64,000 nucleotides of DNA. It comes from Hoplostethus atlanticus (lineage: Eukaryota > Chordata > Actinopteri > Trachichthyiformes > Trachichthyidae). The notes below the pieces were generated by a model, which saw nothing but the letters and a program-made list of their open reading frames with translations, did no database searches and was not told where the DNA came from. Below, piece after piece: positions 60,839-64,000 of this stretch. Numbering within the stretch: the stretch's first letter is position 1; every line of letters starts with the position of its first letter. The stretch is taken from NCBI GenBank assembly GCA_034670405.1, contig JAXDDX010000056.1, positions 2,046,001 through 2,110,000 on the forward strand. The letters run 5' to 3'. The translations under genes and the position numbers were made by a program.

Positions 60839-61296
60839 GCTTGAAGTAACTGCAGCTGGTCAATACTGCATAAAAGGTAAGGCAAATTTCTGTCTCTGTA
60901 ACACATTCACAGATAGGGGAGATACCACACGTTGCAATAACCTGACTTGTTTGATCAATATTTGATACATGACTTGAAATAGGGCTTTTGTACGTAACAG
61001 AAATGAACAATATCAGTAAAAGTTCAAGTTTTTCTGCATGGGATTATGGTCAGCTGGTACAGTATGTAGCAACCACACAGGATGAACTGCTTGTTAGATA
61101 CATAATTTGTTAAAAAGCTTTATGAAGGTTAAGCGGGGTAGACGGACCTCGGGTCAGAGCAGGTCAGCGTAACTTGGTGGGTCTTGGTGGACAGTGTGTA
61201 TTGGGTGTGCTGATATGTGAACATTAGTAGAAAAAAGTAAAAAAAAACAAAAAAAACACTTTGATAACCACAGAAGATCTCAATGAACATATGCTA

Positions 61297-61609
61297 CGCA
61301 AAAATATCCATCTTAACAAGTCGTTTCATCAAGTGTTGAGTGTTAAAATCGTATTTATTCTTAAAACAAGTGAAAAGTGAGATAATTTCACTTGTTTCCA
61401 ATGCAAGAATTTTAATGAATCGAGTAGAGTGTAGTAGTAGAGTGATCTACCTTATTTTGCCTCATTTGAAGATATGAAACTGAAGAAGTGAAACTGCAAA
61501 TAATAAAGTGATCTCACCTCACTGGAAGAATCTTTCACGTTTTATGAAAAATAAGATTTTAAAGATAGACTTTGAGAGTAAGTGACATGTTAAGACGGGT
61601 CATTTTCGC
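61297..61609. mobile_element. MITE, copy 2 of the 46.2-kb family
   Basis: The left end GCAAAAATATCCATCTTAAC (61298) and the following GAGTGTTAAAATC block match the copy at 46161-46405. The right end, about 61580-61609, is a degraded inverted copy of the left. It is about 70 bp longer than copy 1 and more diverged. Confidence 0.72.
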
Positions 61610-61614
61610 CTCGT

Positions 61615-62330
61615 GTTTGTCTGTGTTTAAAAAGTGACATGGTCAAGGTTAAACAGAATTACAACACCGGGGCTATGTAAGTCTACGCGCCAAACTAAAT
61701 TTAAGTTGTCGCCCCTTGTGATCATGATCTGAGCTATTGCTGGAATTAAATGCAGCTACTTTGCAATACTCTCACTTGCTGAGGTAAACACAGATAATCT
61801 GGCGTAAATCAAGTTCAAGCCCTTTTAGCCATTTTACTCAAACTGCTCATCCTTTTTTGTGTTGATTCGACATTTCTACATTTACAGTATACGCTCAAGC
61901 CGCTGACTCTTTGCGCCCCACAAAGCGTAAGCACTCATTTGCGCCGTGTTCCTTTCTTTCTCTCTCTCTCTCTCTGTTTCTCCGTCTCCCAGCGTGAAAT
62001 TCATGCAGCCAAGTGAAAATAAAGTCTGCATATTTTCCTCCCTTTTTTGGAAGAGGATTATGAGGAGAAGTGGGGGGGGGCAGAGGGGTCGACGGTGGGA
62101 ATTCTTTAAGCTTGGCCCCTCAAAATAAAATCTTGTCAAAGCAAATAAAGGCTTCTTAAGAAGTGCATAATGAAGACCTCTTACCGGCACCACACATCCC
62201 AAGACCTGCCACCATAACCCAGGAGCTGAAGCATAAGAAACTGTTTTAATTGAGCCCATGCAGGGATCAGAGATGCAAAGAGACAGAAAGAGGGTGAGAC
62301 GGGCAGACTGCCGGAGAGAGAGGGCAGATC
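61615..62330. other. Non-coding tract
   Basis: Includes a CT-rich patch (61950-61976) and a G8 run near 62074. The 175-codon minus frame at 61882-62409 crosses these and has no recognisable domain. Confidence 0.45.
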
Positions 62331-62334
62331 GGGT

Positions 62335-62620
62335 GAACCTCATCAGTGCGGACTCTAATGCGGGTTGTTGTGAAAGCGAACAGGTGCATTGTTCAGGTGA
62401 GCGAGCCATAAATGAAATAGACGGCGTCTCATAAATGTAGACAATGCGATAAATGAGGAGAGGCTAGACGAGAAGCTCGATCAAAACTCCGGAGGATCAC
62501 GGGGGCGGGGCGCGATCTTTTTGTTGTAATTTGCTAATTTATCAAAAATACTAATGACTGCAGGGACAACGGCAAAATAAGTGGGAGTGTAATTAGTGAT
62601 ATGAGTGTGCCTACTTGAAA
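62335..62620. promoter_or_regulatory. Possible enhancer-like block with three ATAAATG words
   Basis: ATAAATG occurs at 62408, 62431 and 62449 within 48 bp on the plus strand, a spacing that could suit homeodomain or Cdx-type factors. A CpG-rich patch (62490-62515) and a TAATTTGCTAATTTATC stretch follow. This is a motif-based guess only. Confidence 0.25.
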
Positions 62621-62874
62621 TTCATCACTCTATCTGTCTCCTGCTCTAACACACAAACACACACACACACGTGCCTTCCCCTATGATACACCACGGTTGT
62701 GAAAATCCATATCATTTAGCCACCGAACACAGAGGACACTGTTAGTTTTAAATGATTCCACATCATTAAGTAGCTCAATGAGCAGCAATACTCTAAACAA
62801 TGCCGTTTGAGCATGAGTAATGTGGCCAGGAGACCGGCCTCCAGAGGAATGGTAGCGGTAAAGTGATCTACGCA

Positions 62875-62875
62875 G

Positions 62876-62900
<25 letters not shown>
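62875..62900. repeat. (CT)n microsatellite
   Basis: About 13 CT units. Confidence 0.95.
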
Positions 62901-62906
<6 letters not shown>

Positions 62907-63929
62907 ACTTGCCCTCTGCCCCCCGCTCTCCTCCCCTATACCTCTGTAACCAGGCTGAGAGAACCTGCCCCCTTGTGGTCTCGGTTGCCACAGCACGGAA
63001 ACGGGAGCAAATTTAGGTAACGTCTTTAAAAAGGTAATCTGTAATCCTCTGCACAGGGAGAATACTCTGTTACTCGTGTCCATAATGACACCTGGATGTT
63101 TTAAGATGTGTTGCTCCGGACTGAACAAAATGCATTTACGAGAAAATTACATCATTTTTAGGTTTTTCAAAAGCGGCCATTGACTGAGCCCACCATTGTA
63201 AATTAATAGAACAGAGATGCTTTTACTGTTGAGGCTTTTGTGAAAATCTCCAGTCCAGGCTTTTCAGCAGCACTGATGACATTCTCCCTACGACAGCCTA
63301 CCACATTCAAAATGGTCCACTTAGTCAGAGGGAAGGCTAAGAGGCGTTGAAAAGTGTGCCCGATTCCCTCCCATGTGATTTCCACCAAAGCCTGTTTCCT
63401 GAATTGCTTACACTCGTGGTTCCATTAATAAGAAAGTGCACATCAATTCAATTCCTTTTTTTTTCTCCGCTCTCTCTAACATACCACCAACCAACCAGCG
63501 CTATTTTCCCATGGCACTCTAATCAGCGGTGTTTGTATTTCCCCAGTGCCGTGTTGTCTTTACTACTGTTCTGTTGAGGGGGTTCGCAGTGTTTCGAGCG
63601 CAAAAGGCCATATTTTGCTTCTGTGGTTAGCAAAGAATCCCAGCCCTCCAAAGCGCCCACCAACTTAGAAGCTACACCCAGGGTGCCATGATTGTACAAA
63701 TCCATGTTCATGTACAGTACTGACCATTAAAACAACTTCCAAAACCCTGCTGGTTATAAAAAAAGAAACATCTTTATCTCTTTTACTAAGAATAAAAAAG
63801 ATAGCCGAGAATCCCACATTATTATCCACAGTATAAATTACATCGTAGACAGAACTTGGAAATATATATGGTACAGTTATATTTCACTAGGTTTTTTTAA
63901 ATGTTTTTTTTGTTGTCTACACAAACGGT

Positions 63930-63959
63930 GTGTATGTGTGTGTGTATATATGTATATGT

Positions 63960-63991
<32 letters not shown>

Positions 63992-64000
63992 TTGTGTGCG
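63930..64000. repeat. (TG)n microsatellite, runs off the window
   Basis: TG-rich tract with TATA interruptions continuing to the last base; its end is outside the window. Confidence 0.9.

Larger units (their letters stand above)
57271..61290. other. Non-coding tract
   Basis: No gene seen. An A20 run lies at 59650-59669 and a (CT)n at 60813-60838. 60480-60740 is repeat-poor with CCAAT-like (CCATTGG) and ATTAAT words and could be conserved non-coding DNA. Confidence 0.45.
62621..64000. other. Non-coding tract to window end
   Basis: No gene seen. It contains the microsatellites at 62875-62900 and 63930-64000. Confidence 0.5.

Noticed and set aside
56139..61622. TTTCGCCTCGTGT word shared by 56143 and 61605
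   Set aside because: A 13-bp match without flanking similarity is expected by chance at this scale.
61882..62409. 175-codon open frame, minus strand
   Set aside because: It crosses CT-rich and G-run low complexity and shows no family feature; no splice or start context stands out.
1..64000. CRISPR arrays, operons, riboswitches, prophage
   Set aside because: The window is vertebrate nuclear DNA. Its repeats are microsatellites, a minisatellite and mobile elements, not spaced direct repeats, and no bacterial genes are present.

Overview
The window reads as nuclear DNA from a ray-finned fish, probably a spiny-rayed teleost. It is AT-rich and crowded with (CA)n, (GA)n and (CT)n microsatellites. 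It carries tRNA-headed SINE pieces, Tc1-like elements, a Harbinger-like element and LTR retroelements of kinds typical of fish genomes. I see no bacterial operons, no CRISPR array, no functional tRNA or rRNA gene, and no certain multi-exon host gene. The best overall description is a gene desert or a very long intron: long single-copy, non-coding tracts broken up by old mobile elements.

Layout. 1-2640 is plain non-coding DNA. 2650-3250 is a dispersed repeat with a second copy at 21540-21960; both keep splice-like signals. 5300-6100 holds the 3' end of an endogenous retrovirus on the minus strand (Env TM remnant, polypurine tract, probable LTR start). 7590-8990 is a DNA-transposon cluster: a MITE beside a decayed Harbinger-like element with remains of a Myb/SANT-like ORF. 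16807-18166 is the clearest nested structure: a solo LTR with a perfect 5-bp target duplication, itself split by an 878-bp DNA element with its own inverted repeats. It is followed at once by a three-unit tandem repeat (18175-18546). 19120-19445 looks like a small promoter plus a 46-codon ORF with a CPxCG zinc knuckle. 21480-24110 is retroelement debris, including a minus-strand Ty3/Gypsy integrase fragment. 25339-25592 is an 87-bp minisatellite.

27591-27957 is the best candidate for a host coding exon: acceptor, strong start context, signal peptide and donor are all in order. 30590-31065 is a degenerate GACTTG-type repeat carrying a 28-bp palindrome. SINE pieces lie at 27051-27140, 34180-34420 and 38488-38635. 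Two diverged copies of one MITE family lie at 46161-46405 and 61297-61609. Tc1-like remnants lie at 50457-50700 and 56768-57268, the latter with readable transposase that has lost a tryptophan codon to a stop.

The elements do not form a working pathway. The most informative points are the nested insertions (which give relative ages), the candidate exon at 27.6 kb, the zinc-knuckle ORF at 19.3 kb, and several long inverted repeats. I found no convincing new multi-gene system.
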